Source of the DNA: JANMOK01 sp031415055
GTDB lineage: Bacteria > Pseudomonadota > Alphaproteobacteria > Rhodobacterales > Rhodobacteraceae
Reading direction: 5' to 3'
NCBI GenBank assembly: GCA_031415055.1
Contig: JANOQZ010000021.1
Coordinates: forward strand, 175,064-239,063
Length of the DNA: 64,000 nucleotides
Position numbers and translations under genes: made by a program. Under the pieces are notes generated by a model. That model was not told the origin of the DNA and did not search any database. It worked only from the letters and a program-made list of their open reading frames with translations. This document shows, piece after piece, positions 25,877-33,943 of the stretch (within the stretch, counting starts at the first letter, position 1; every line of letters starts with the position of its first letter).

Positions 25877-27025
25877 CTAAGTTATTGTTTTATTTCGAAA
25901 GACAAGTCTTTTAGATCGCCTATATACCCCGGAAGCCTGTATTTCAAATTCAGAGGTGCGGTCGCCATGATTTTGCGTACGTTCAGAGGCAATTTCCTCA
26001 ATTGTTGGCACGGGCTTACCGAAATTTGTATTAATCAGTCCCAAATCTCTTAGCGCTTCCCACATTTTGCCAAAATCAATTTCGCTTACCGCATTATAAT
26101 TCTCTCCTTTGCTAGCTTTCCACGTAGATTTCAAAGCTGTTATCATTGATACATTCTTCGTCAATACGTCACTCATCGAGTTCTCGATCCAATTGCCAAA
26201 TACAGGCCTTCTACGAATTATCGCAATATTGGCGTCTTTTTTTGCAACAATTGAAACCAGATGGAATGCGCTTGATTCAGCGAGGACAATCTTTTGCGCA
26301 TTCGAGTACGCGTTAATTTGATCGGCAAGACTGTTCTCTTCGGGCCTAAATATTTGATAGCCTTCGTCGGCCAATCCCGCTTCGACAAAGGTCTCGCCAA
26401 GGTAACGCCCTTTTTCGAGCGGGATGCCCTTCCGCGAAATGTATATTTTCGGCGAGAACTTGGCTTCCGATTTCGGAATTTGCGATAAGAACCATCGGCG
26501 CATCCTTGGGTGCAGCGGTTCCTTGCGCAGCGGGCCATACAAGTCGGTTGCATTCCAGATGCAGTCAAAACTCGTGTCCGCGCGAACAAGGTTGATCCGC
26601 TCAGTCAGTCCAAAAAGTTCAAAAAATGCCTGCGCTGTACCGGTGATTGGGCGTTTAGCATTCACGTTGGTGATATAAACAATCGGCATTTCGCTGCCCA
26701 GTTTATCCAATGCCCAAAGCCTGCCGATGCTTTCAGTCAGAAAATGGCCAAATCCAAATCTCAAGACACCGGCAAACAAGGCTTCACCAGTTATCCTTGG
26801 CGCCGCCTCACTCTCAGCCTCGGTCGGCGTTAGTGATCGGGTCATATAATACTTTAACCACGGGTCGCCGTGACCATCGGCAAGAAACAAACCGCCGCCG
26901 TTCCAGTCAGTGCCCTGTCCATCGCGCATAAACTTCCCCGGTCGCAACAGAGCGTCGCGTCGGCTTCTGATGGTCGGGAAAACGAGGGAAAAATTCGCGC
27001 CCAGTCTCAGCTTCAACTTTGCCAA
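25877..27025 (-). CDS. GT61-like glycosyltransferase, copy 2
   Basis: 382 residues, a paralogue of the gene just downstream: shared blocks are FGHFLTESIGRLWALDKLGS, KIYISRKGIPLEKGRYLGET, GYQIFRPEENSLADQINAYS and LAESSAFHLVSIV. Same inferred role, sugar transfer to a surface polymer. The first 13 bases overlap the 3' end of the asparaginase gene, so its start could be internal, but the N-terminal KLKLRLGANFSLVFPTIR has a plausible conserved pattern with copy 1. AT-richer than its other neighbours. Confidence 0.7.
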   Translation of the reverse strand: MAKLKLRLGANFSLVFPTIRSRRDALLRPGKFMRDGQGTDWNGGGLFLADGHGDPWLKYYMTRSLTPTEAESEAAPRITGEALFAGVLRFGFGHFLTESIGRLWALDKLGSEMPIVYITNVNAKRPITGTAQAFFELFGLTERINLVRADTSFDCIWNATDLYGPLRKEPLHPRMRRWFLSQIPKSEAKFSPKIYISRKGIPLEKGRYLGETFVEAGLADEGYQIFRPEENSLADQINAYSNAQKIVLAESSAFHLVSIVAKKDANIAIIRRRPVFGNWIENSMSDVLTKNVSMITALKSTWKASKGENYNAVSEIDFGKMWEALRDLGLINTNFGKPVPTIEEIASERTQNHGDRTSEFEIQASGVYRRSKRLVFRNKTIT

Positions 27026-28020
27026 CTTTCGTTTAATGCCGAGGCAACTTTAATCCGCCCCGTTTCAATTCCCCGCCAGTTCCTGATCGGTGCGTTCAGG
27101 CGTTTTTGTGCGGCCGGATGTTGCCTGTCGAGCACACTCATGCGGACCAGAAGGGCGGCAATCGCCGCCTCTTTCGCCCTCGCGGCCCCATCTTCGATCT
27201 TGAGCGCGATCCCAAGCCCCAGTTTTGGCAGAATTGCCACGTAAACGCCATCGGCGCCGTTTTTGACCACGGCACCGGTTACCGCTTCCATAAGTTCGGA
27301 ATCGGCCCCGCCGACGCCTTCCACCAGTTTGGGATGCTGGATCATTGCCTCGACCAATGACATGGCCGCTGCCTCGCGCAGTTTGCCCAATCCGGTCGGT
27401 CGGCCCATTCGCGCCATGGCATAAGCCAGACCCCTCAGGCTGCAGGCAAAGTTGGGCGCGGAACAGCCGTCGATCCCGTATCCGGCGCTGGCCTCGCCCG
27501 TAACCTCCTCGAAAGCCTGTTTGACCGCAATCTGAACCGGGTGTCCCAGTTCGATATATTCCGCCCCGGCACCCAGATGGGCGGCCAAGGTCACAAACCC
27601 GGCGTGTTTACCAGAACAATTATTGTGCAGCTGGCACGGTTGCTGCCCGGCGTCGTGCAGGCGAAACTTGTCGGCGGCGGCGGCGGGCGGGTGGCTTCCG
27701 CAGCGAAGGTCGCTTTCCGATTTGCCAATGCCGTTCAGCCAACGCCCGACCGGCTCGGTGTGCATCGTCGCCCCCAGATGCGAAGCGCAGGCCAAGGCCA
27801 ACTGCTCCGAACCCAGTCCTGCGGCCTTTGCCGCGCCACTTTCGACCAAGGGCAAGGCCTGCAATATCTTGCACGATGATCGGGGAAAAATGATCTTTTC
27901 CGGGTCGCCCCATGCAGCCACCACCGCGCCGCCAGTGTCACAAACAACCGCATGACCGCGGTGGACGCATTCCAGCAGTCCGCCACGCCAAACCTCGACC
28001 ATCGCCACGGCTTCAGTCAC
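27013..28020 (-). CDS. L-asparaginase II family (ReAV-like class)
   Basis: 335 residues. Motifs of the Rhizobium etli ReAV-type, Ser-Lys asparaginases are present: FPRSSCKILQALPLVES with the Ser-x-x-Lys pair, ASHLGATMHTEPVGRWL, and NNCSGKHAGFVTLA with the zinc/structural Cys. It hydrolyses asparagine to aspartate and ammonia in the cytoplasm. Not related to the E. coli AnsA/AnsB fold. Its 3' end overlaps the glycosyltransferase start by 13 bases, an overlap consistent with an operon, although the functions differ. Confidence 0.85.
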   Translation of the reverse strand: MTEAVAMVEVWRGGLLECVHRGHAVVCDTGGAVVAAWGDPEKIIFPRSSCKILQALPLVESGAAKAAGLGSEQLALACASHLGATMHTEPVGRWLNGIGKSESDLRCGSHPPAAAADKFRLHDAGQQPCQLHNNCSGKHAGFVTLAAHLGAGAEYIELGHPVQIAVKQAFEEVTGEASAGYGIDGCSAPNFACSLRGLAYAMARMGRPTGLGKLREAAAMSLVEAMIQHPKLVEGVGGADSELMEAVTGAVVKNGADGVYVAILPKLGLGIALKIEDGAARAKEAAIAALLVRMSVLDRQHPAAQKRLNAPIRNWRGIETGRIKVASALNESWQS

Positions 28021-28212
28021 AAAACGCCTCCCTCAATCAGCAATAAACCGCAGGCATCGCCTGTTCACCAATTAATGCGCGTTAGGGGCTGGAAAACCAC
28101 CCCCATTCTTCGCTAGATTGCCGCCTCAGGCATTTCACGCCGGTTGCAAATTTACGCCGCTTCAGAACGGCATGGCAGCGGGCACGATCCAGTGACGGAG
28201 GCAGCAGGCCCG

Positions 28213-28749
28213 ATGATACGCGTTTTGACGAATTCCATTTCCACGATTGCCGTTTTGTTGGCGATTGCCGCACCCGCGCTGGCGCAAGACACCCCTGAAA
28301 CCAATGTCGATGCCAAGCGCGATTGGTCGGTGTTTCGCGCTTCAACCGAACCAAAAGAATGTTGGATCGTCACGATCCCCGCTTCTTGGGAAGCAACGCG
28401 CAACGGCGCGAAAGTAACCCCCGACCGCGGCGACATCTTGTTGATGGTCACCAATCGCCCCGGCGGCAATGTGCAGGGCGAGATCAGCTTCAAATCGGGT
28501 TACCCGATCAAAGATAATTCGACGGTCAATCTGCGCGTCGGCTCTGCCAGTTTTGAGCTCTTCGTTGACGGCGAATGGGCTTGGCCGGCCAATCCCGAGG
28601 AAGATCAAAAAGTGATCGCTGCAATGCAACGTGGCGCTTCCGCCATCGCGACCGCCGTTTCCGAACGCGGCACGACCACGGTAGACACCTTTTCGCTTCT
28701 CGGCTTCAGCGCCGCCTTCGACAGCGCCGTCACCATGTGCAAGGAATAA
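28213..28749 (+). CDS. Invasion-associated locus B (IalB)-family protein
   Basis: 178 residues from the ATG at 28213, which has a ggagg site and gives a good signal peptide (STIAVLLAIAAPALA, cleavage before QDTP). Two Cys residues (KECWIVTI and the last-but-two residue) probably form a disulfide. The core VGSASFELFVDGEWAWP and ATAVSERGTTTVDTFSLLGF is the IalB family pattern, common and multi-copy in Rhodobacterales. Periplasmic; its precise role outside Bartonella is unknown. A 70-base longer frame exists but lacks a secretion signal at its start. Confidence 0.8.
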   Translation: MIRVLTNSISTIAVLLAIAAPALAQDTPETNVDAKRDWSVFRASTEPKECWIVTIPASWEATRNGAKVTPDRGDILLMVTNRPGGNVQGEISFKSGYPIKDNSTVNLRVGSASFELFVDGEWAWPANPEEDQKVIAAMQRGASAIATAVSERGTTTVDTFSLLGFSAAFDSAVTMCKE

Positions 28750-28877
28750 GCGCACCGCGCTTGACTCACACTTCTGAAGGTGCCGATCTCGGTAAGCGTT
28801 ATAGCGACATAACACGACGGACATACTTTGATTACTTTGCTATAAGGTTGCCACAGAGATTGAGCACATAAATCGCC

Positions 28878-29516
28878 ATGTCCTACTCAAGCACATTTCG
28901 GCAGACATTAGAGGATAAACCCAAGTCTCTCGGCAATCTGGAGATCCGCGAAGCGCGTGCGGCGATGCTGCAGGAGCCTCACGTTGCTCCGCTGACGAAG
29001 TTCGTCAACGAACTTCGAAAGGAGCGCGGTCTCACAACGGATATTCCGTATTTCGATCCTTTTGACGGCGGGATCGAGGCTAAGGTACTCTTTGTTCTTC
29101 AGGCACCCGGCGCTAAAGCAGTGGCGAGTGGTTTCGTATCTCGGAACAATCCGGACGAAACTGCTAAGAACATGTTTCTGCTGCTGCAGAAGGCAGGCTT
29201 CAATCGACCCGAGACTGCACTGTGGAATATTGTCCCCTGGTACATAGGCACCGGAGCGAAAATTCGACCAGCGCGATCAGAAGATATCGAAGCCGGCTTT
29301 CCTTACCTTATCCGAATCGCTGAGCTGATTCCAAGTTTGAAGGGGCTGGTTTTGCTCGGAAAGAAAGCAGGCAAGGTCCAACAGCGCCTGACTGAACTCA
29401 TGGAATTCCCGGTTTGGGAGACGTTCCACCCCAGCCCACTCTTCGTGAACAATCGACCAGAGAACTTTGGACGCATATTGGCCAACTTGCAGGAAATCCG
29501 GAGCCAAATATCCTGA
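28878..29516 (+). CDS. Uracil-DNA glycosylase superfamily protein without Fe-S cysteines
   Basis: 212 residues. UDG-fold motifs: LFVLQAPGAKAVASGF (motif 1 position), LWNIVPWYIG (substrate/Asn region) and TFHPSPLF (motif 2). The protein contains no cysteine at all, so it cannot be an iron-sulphur family 4/5 enzyme. It could remove uracil or another damaged base, or could be an inactive relative; motif 1 lacks the usual acid. It sits between ialB-like and rlmN genes with gaps of about 130 and 26 bases. Confidence 0.7.
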   Translation: MSYSSTFRQTLEDKPKSLGNLEIREARAAMLQEPHVAPLTKFVNELRKERGLTTDIPYFDPFDGGIEAKVLFVLQAPGAKAVASGFVSRNNPDETAKNMFLLLQKAGFNRPETALWNIVPWYIGTGAKIRPARSEDIEAGFPYLIRIAELIPSLKGLVLLGKKAGKVQQRLTELMEFPVWETFHPSPLFVNNRPENFGRILANLQEIRSQIS

Positions 29517-29542
29517 ATTTGCCTGTTTCCGACGCCGGTGTT

Positions 29543-30724
29543 ATGTCCCCGCCCATGCACACCGCTCCGATCACACCAGAAGTCCTGACCATCCCGCGCA
29601 AAGCGACCAGCGAATTGCCCAACCTCGCGGGCATGACGCGCGACCAAATGCGCTCTGCGCTGCGCACTGCAGGCACCCCGGAAGCCCAACTCAACATGCG
29701 CACCGGCCAGTTGTGGAGTTGGATCTACCAAAAAGGCGTCGCCGATTTTGACCGGATGACCAACCTCGCCAAAGATTACCGTGCCTTGCTCGCAGCCAAT
29801 TTCACTATCGCCCGCCCCGAACTGGTCACCAAACAAATCTCGTCCGACGGCACCCGCAAATACCTGTTGCGCATCGCTGGCGGCCACGAGATCGAAACCG
29901 TCTACATCCCCGAGGAAGATCGCGGCACGCTCTGCATCTCCTCGCAAGTCGGCTGCACCCTCACCTGTTCTTTCTGCCACACCGGCACCCAGAAACTGGT
30001 CCGCAACCTGACCGCCGCCGAAATTGTCGGCCAAATCCTGTTCGCCCGCGACGACCTTGGCGAATGGGCCGACGCCAATGGCAAACCGCCCGCCAACCGT
30101 ATGCTGTCCAACGTCGTCCTCATGGGCATGGGCGAGCCGCTCTATAATTTCGAAGCCGTCCGCGACGCCATGAAGATCGTGATGGACGGCGAAGGCATCT
30201 CCCTCTCCCGCCGCCGCATCACCCTGTCCACCTCCGGCGTCGTCCCCGAAATCATCCGCGCCGGCGAGGAAATCTCCTCGCTGCTGGCCATCAGTTTCCA
30301 CGCCACCACCGATGAAATCCGTGACAAACTGGTGCCCATCAACAAGAAATGGAATATCGCAGCCCTCCTGCAAGCCTGCCGCGATTACCCCCGCGCCGCC
30401 AATTCCGAACGCATCACCTTTGAATATGTCATGCTGAAAGGCATCAACGATAGCGACGCCGACGCCCGCCGCCTGGTCAAGCTGATCGCCGGCATCCCGG
30501 CCAAAATCAACCTGATCCCCTTCAATCCCTGGCCCAACGCCCCTTACGAGCGCTCCGACCCCGACCGCATCGAAGCCTTCGCCCGCATCGTCAACAAAGC
30601 CGGCTACGCCAGCCCCGTCCGCACCCCGCGCGGCGAAGACATTATGGCCGCCTGTGGGCAGTTGAAATCAGCGACGGAACGCGATCGTCGTATCCGCACC
30701 GCCGATCACGCCGGCGTAACGTAA
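29543..30724 (+). CDS. rlmN: 23S rRNA A2503 / tRNA A37 C2-methyltransferase
   Basis: 393 residues from the ATG at 29543; a longer frame from 29414 would overlap the previous gene by 100 bases. Radical SAM enzyme that methylates A2503 of 23S rRNA and A37 of some tRNAs. The line TLCISSQVGCTLTCSFCHTG holds the cluster cysteines (CxxxCxxC) and the upstream Cys of the family, and EDIMAACGQL holds the methyl-carrying Cys. MGMGEPLYNF and the SGVVPEI block are intact. The first 50 residues are family-variable. Confidence 0.95.
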   Translation: MSPPMHTAPITPEVLTIPRKATSELPNLAGMTRDQMRSALRTAGTPEAQLNMRTGQLWSWIYQKGVADFDRMTNLAKDYRALLAANFTIARPELVTKQISSDGTRKYLLRIAGGHEIETVYIPEEDRGTLCISSQVGCTLTCSFCHTGTQKLVRNLTAAEIVGQILFARDDLGEWADANGKPPANRMLSNVVLMGMGEPLYNFEAVRDAMKIVMDGEGISLSRRRITLSTSGVVPEIIRAGEEISSLLAISFHATTDEIRDKLVPINKKWNIAALLQACRDYPRAANSERITFEYVMLKGINDSDADARRLVKLIAGIPAKINLIPFNPWPNAPYERSDPDRIEAFARIVNKAGYASPVRTPRGEDIMAACGQLKSATERDRRIRTADHAGVT

Positions 30725-30834
30725 GTTTCGGCAAAAACACACTTTTTCAACCGCAAATCTTGTGTTAATCGAATAGCCCTAAGGCAACCCGTCAGAGGAT
30801 GCCGATTATTGGGCAGTGCAGGTTGGTGTTTGAC

Positions 30835-31434
30835 ATGACTTCTGAAATAGAAATTCCCCGCTCTGTAATTCTTGGCCGCCGCGCATTCGTTGCATCCATC
30901 CTTGCAACACCGGCGCTGTTCGCCGCCTGCGCCGGACCAACCCCCTCGGAAATCTCACGGCGCAAGTACGGCTATGACCCGGCCAACTTCGTCGATGGCG
31001 TCATCGTCTGGAAAAGCAGCCGCACTTTGGCACTGGTGAAAAACCAAGTCTACGTCCGCGCCTACAAGATCAACCTCGGATTCGCCCCCGATGGCCACAA
31101 GACCGACAAAGGCGACGGTCGCACCCCGGAAGGTCTGTACCAGATTGATCGCCGCAATTCGGGCAGCGACTTCCACCTGAGTCTGCGGGTTTCCTATCCA
31201 AACGACCTCGACCGCGAACAAGCGCTTGCCCGCAGTGTCTCACCCGGTGGCGACATATTCATCCACGGCGGCCCGACCCGCAGCGCCGACAAGGATCGCC
31301 CCGACTGGACAGCAGGTTGCATTTCGGTAACCGATGATCAGATCGAGGAAATCTGGGCCTACGTTCCAGTTGGCACGCCGATTGCCATTTTCGGCGACGA
31401 ACCGATAATCACTACCGATCAGCCGATCACCTGA
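30835..31434 (+). CDS. L,D-transpeptidase (YkuD) lipoprotein
   Basis: 199 residues from the ATG at 30835. The N-terminus LGRRAFVASILATPALFAAC combines a twin-arginine-like start and a lipobox ending in Cys. The YkuD catalytic signature is IFIHGGPTRSADKDRPDWTA followed by GCISVTDDQI, with His and Cys. It makes or edits 3-3 crosslinks, or anchors proteins to peptidoglycan, in the periplasm. Short, YafK-like size. Its 3' end overlaps the convergent CAP-domain gene by 16 bases. Confidence 0.85.
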   Translation: MTSEIEIPRSVILGRRAFVASILATPALFAACAGPTPSEISRRKYGYDPANFVDGVIVWKSSRTLALVKNQVYVRAYKINLGFAPDGHKTDKGDGRTPEGLYQIDRRNSGSDFHLSLRVSYPNDLDREQALARSVSPGGDIFIHGGPTRSADKDRPDWTAGCISVTDDQIEEIWAYVPVGTPIAIFGDEPIITTDQPIT

Positions 31435-31901
31435 ACCCACCAAAGCCGCCCGTCGCTTTCCTGATACCAGCCAAAGCCGATGTCGCGCGCTTCCGGCACG
31501 AACAACAGCCGCCGAGTTTCCGGGTCACTCATCCATGTTTGCAACAATTCATCTTCGCGGGCATAATTCTCAGCAATATTCTCGCCTTTTATCGTGCCAA
31601 AATACCCTGCCCGCGCCGCCCGATCCTGCGGCGATGTGGTGTCTGATCCAAAATGCCACGCCCTTTGCTGCACCGACATATCGCGGGCGTGCGTAAAAGC
31701 CGCCGCCGTTAATTCGGCTGACAAGATCAGTGGTGGCAAACCGGCTTGCGCCCGCAACGCATTCACCGCGGCGACATGCCCATCGCGCACCGGTATTGTT
31801 TGCGCCGACGAAATGTGAATCGGCTTGTTGCTTCCATCACCTCCAGCGCAGGCAGAAAGGACGAAGGCCATGATGGCCAGAACAGAAGCAATGCGGATCA
31901 T
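31419..31901 (-). CDS. CAP-domain (SCP/PR1-like) lipoprotein
   Basis: 160 residues with a lipoprotein signal (LAIMAFVLSACAGG). The CAP fold is seen in AAVNALRAQAGLPPLILSAE, then FTHARDMSVQQRAWHFGSD and GENIAENYA, with the conserved His and Glu residues. C-terminal GFGWYQESDGRLWWVQVIG is also typical. It probably resides in the outer membrane or periplasm; many such proteins bind peptidoglycan or lipids, but the activity here is unknown. It lies between two L,D-transpeptidase genes. Confidence 0.8.
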   Translation of the reverse strand: MIRIASVLAIMAFVLSACAGGDGSNKPIHISSAQTIPVRDGHVAAVNALRAQAGLPPLILSAELTAAAFTHARDMSVQQRAWHFGSDTTSPQDRAARAGYFGTIKGENIAENYAREDELLQTWMSDPETRRLLFVPEARDIGFGWYQESDGRLWWVQVIG

Positions 31902-32064
31902 TCGGAAATCCTTTGGGATGGGTCAGCCGCGCCGTCTTATCGAATTATTCGCAGGCATTCAAATCCCTAATCCAAAAGCCGCCGACCAGCCAAACAGAAG
32001 GTGATTTGCCCTTTCCGGTCGGTTTCGGTATGGTCAGCACGACTTTCGCCACGAGGAAAAACAA

Positions 32065-32703
32065 ATGTCGAATATTCCGCCGGTCAAAATGGACCGCCGC
32101 GCGTTCACCCGCAGTGCCCTAGCCGCCGGTATTGGGGCCGGCGTCTTGATGAATGCAACGTCGGTTCTTGCCCAAGACACCGGACTCGTGTCCGACCAAG
32201 CGCTTGATCGAAATGGCTACCCGATCAATCCCGGGGAAGTGAAATCTAAATTCTCAAGTTTCACGACCCGAAACTGGAACGGCTATTTTGGCAATCTCAA
32301 CAATGCCGCGATGTTGGTTGATACCCAACAGCGTGCTCTGCACTTCTGGCCCTCCGACGGTTCGTTCTACAAAATATACCCTGTCAGCGTGCCGCTAACA
32401 CCCGAACTTACCCGTCTGGGTCGCACGCATGTTGTGCAGAAAATCGTCGGTCCCGAATGGCGCCCAACCGCGCGAATGCTGCAACGCAATCCCGAATTGC
32501 CTCACTATGTTGGTCCTGGCCCCGAAAACCCGCTCGGAACCCACGCCATGTATCTAACGTGGGAATATTATCGCATCCACGGCACCAACGACACACGCAA
32601 GATCGGTCGTCTGTCGTCAAACGGCTGCATCGGCCTTTACAACGAACAGATCCTCGAACTTTTCAACAATTGCGTCATTGGCACTCAGGTTCTGGTCATT
32701 TAA
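32065..32703 (+). CDS. L,D-transpeptidase (ErfK/YbiS-like), Tat-exported
   Basis: 212 residues with a Tat signal, MDRRAFTRSALAAGIGAGVL, cleaved near SVLAQD. The YkuD catalytic end reads YYRIHGTNDTRKIGRLSSNG with Cys directly after (SNGCIGLYNEQI). ErfK/YbiS relatives attach Braun lipoprotein or outer-membrane proteins to peptidoglycan. It starts with a gaggaa site. A perfect 10-bp hairpin follows the stop. Second such enzyme within 1.5 kb. Confidence 0.85.
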   Translation: MSNIPPVKMDRRAFTRSALAAGIGAGVLMNATSVLAQDTGLVSDQALDRNGYPINPGEVKSKFSSFTTRNWNGYFGNLNNAAMLVDTQQRALHFWPSDGSFYKIYPVSVPLTPELTRLGRTHVVQKIVGPEWRPTARMLQRNPELPHYVGPGPENPLGTHAMYLTWEYYRIHGTNDTRKIGRLSSNGCIGLYNEQILELFNNCVIGTQVLVI

Positions 32704-32736
32704 CCGAATCGACACTCGGGTCGAATTGAAACTCAA

Positions 32737-32760
32737 TTCAAAGGCGCCAGCGCCTTTGAA
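32737..32760 (+). terminator. Hairpin after L,D-transpeptidase gene
   Basis: ttcaaaggcg at 32737-32746 pairs perfectly with cgcctttgaa at 32751-32760 around a ccag loop. It starts 33 bases after the stop. It lacks a following T-run, so termination would be weak or RNA-stabilising. The remaining bases to 32981 contain no gene. Confidence 0.5.
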
Positions 32761-32981
32761 AACTGGACACTTCTACATCTGGTATGATTGTCGCAAGTGG
32801 CCACAAATTGGGCACGAAATTGTCCCGCGGCTGCAACATCCAATCGCAAAATTTGCACCGGTCACGATATTTTTCTTTGCGTTTTCAGCTGCTTGCCGCA
32901 ACTTCATGCGCATCCGGCTTTCGATTGGTTCCAAAGAATCATTCGGCCTGACCGGCAAAAAACAAACTTTGAGGACTGAGC

Positions 32982-33203
32982 ATGAAACTTTACGCACTCT
33001 GTGCAACCATTACGGTTGCTTCCACAGCCGCCGTCGCAGGCACCGCTGTATTTGAAGTCCCCGTTGAACCCGCCGTCATGATTGAGGAAGCGCCCTCGGG
33101 ATCAATGGGCGGTTCCGGCGCTTGGCTGATTCCGCTGCTCGCCATTGGCTTGGTGGCATTGGCAGTTAGTCAAAACAACGAAGACGCACTGCCTCCAGGG
33201 TAA
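32982..33203 (+). CDS. Small exported/membrane protein, unknown
   Basis: 73 residues: a signal peptide-like start (LYALCATITVASTAAVAG), a Pro/Glu-rich middle (EVPVEPAVMIEEAP) and a C-terminal membrane segment (AWLIPLLAIGLVALAVS). It has a gaggac site shortly before the ATG and a strong terminator after it, so it appears to be a real, singly transcribed gene. Similar small proteins occur in Rhodobacterales; function unknown. Confidence 0.6.
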   Translation: MKLYALCATITVASTAAVAGTAVFEVPVEPAVMIEEAPSGSMGGSGAWLIPLLAIGLVALAVSQNNEDALPPG

Positions 33204-33226
33204 TCTTGTCGGCGAACCCAAAATGA

Positions 33227-33253
33227 AAGGGCGGTCGCTTGGCCGCCCTTTTC
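33227..33253. terminator. Rho-independent terminator, usable in both directions
   Basis: aaagggcgg at 33227-33235 pairs with ccgcccttt at 33244-33252, with a tcgcttgg loop and a T at the end. Because it is flanked by A and T on opposite sides it can stop both the small gene from the left and yjbF from the right, which ends 1 base away. Confidence 0.85.
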
Positions 33254-33943
33254 CTATGGCGTATAGGGTTCCAAAACGTCAATCAACACGACCGCCGATT
33301 GGAACCCAATCCACTGCCGCGTTCGCCAAAGTTGGCCCGTGCGCTTGTCAACCAGATGCGCATTTTCAAAGCCAAATCCATCACCCTGACACGATTCAAG
33401 CACTTGCACGACGGGATAAGTCACCTCAACTATCGTGTGCTCACCGGTGTCGCCAAACAGGAAACTGCACCTCACCTCGACCTTTTCGCCGTCAGGTGTA
33501 TTGCCGGGCAAATGATAAATCCGCCGCACCGATTTTGGCCAATCCGCCGGTTTGGTCAAAAACGCAATCGGGTCACCCGGAAAAACCTGTGTTGACAGCA
33601 AATCACGCTCAATCCCGCGCGTCGCCGTCACCAATGACCCCCGCAAAGTCAAAGATTGCCGCAATTGCGAGGCATACATGACATAACCGCCATTGTCGGT
33701 CTGGGCGACCAAAGTTTGCGGATCGGTGCCCTCACCAACTTTCGCCCGCAACATGGCAAGCCCCGATTTCTTGATACTAGCGCGCGTCATGCGCTGCGGT
33801 GCCGCAACAGGCGCTTGGTCGTCGCCGATACCGACCACCGAGGTAACCTTGGCAAAAATCACCTTCGTCAGCGGGCTAACCCCTTGCCCGCTGGAACAGC
33901 CGATCAGCCCAAGCAGCAATAAAACGGCAATGCAAGGCCTCAT
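33254..33943 (-). CDS. yjbF: YjbF-family exopolysaccharide lipoprotein
   Basis: 229 residues from the ATG at 33943, which overlaps the yjbH stop (ATGA). Lipoprotein signal AVLLLLGLIGCSS. The YjbF/group-4-capsule pattern is visible in RASIKKSGLAMLRAKVGEG, GGYVMYASQLRQSLTLRGSL, TRGIERDLLST and ENAHLVDKRTGQLWRTRQWI. In E. coli yjbEFGH drives an extracellular polysaccharide. Here only F and H are present side by side. Outer-membrane anchored, presumably. Confidence 0.85.
   Translation of the reverse strand: MRPCIAVLLLLGLIGCSSGQGVSPLTKVIFAKVTSVVGIGDDQAPVAAPQRMTRASIKKSGLAMLRAKVGEGTDPQTLVAQTDNGGYVMYASQLRQSLTLRGSLVTATRGIERDLLSTQVFPGDPIAFLTKPADWPKSVRRIYHLPGNTPDGEKVEVRCSFLFGDTGEHTIVEVTYPVVQVLESCQGDGFGFENAHLVDKRTGQLWRTRQWIGFQSAVVLIDVLEPYTP

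Noticed and set aside
29414..29542. Longer rlmN start
   Set aside because: The extra 43 residues overlap the uracil-glycosylase-like gene and do not resemble the RlmN N-terminus.
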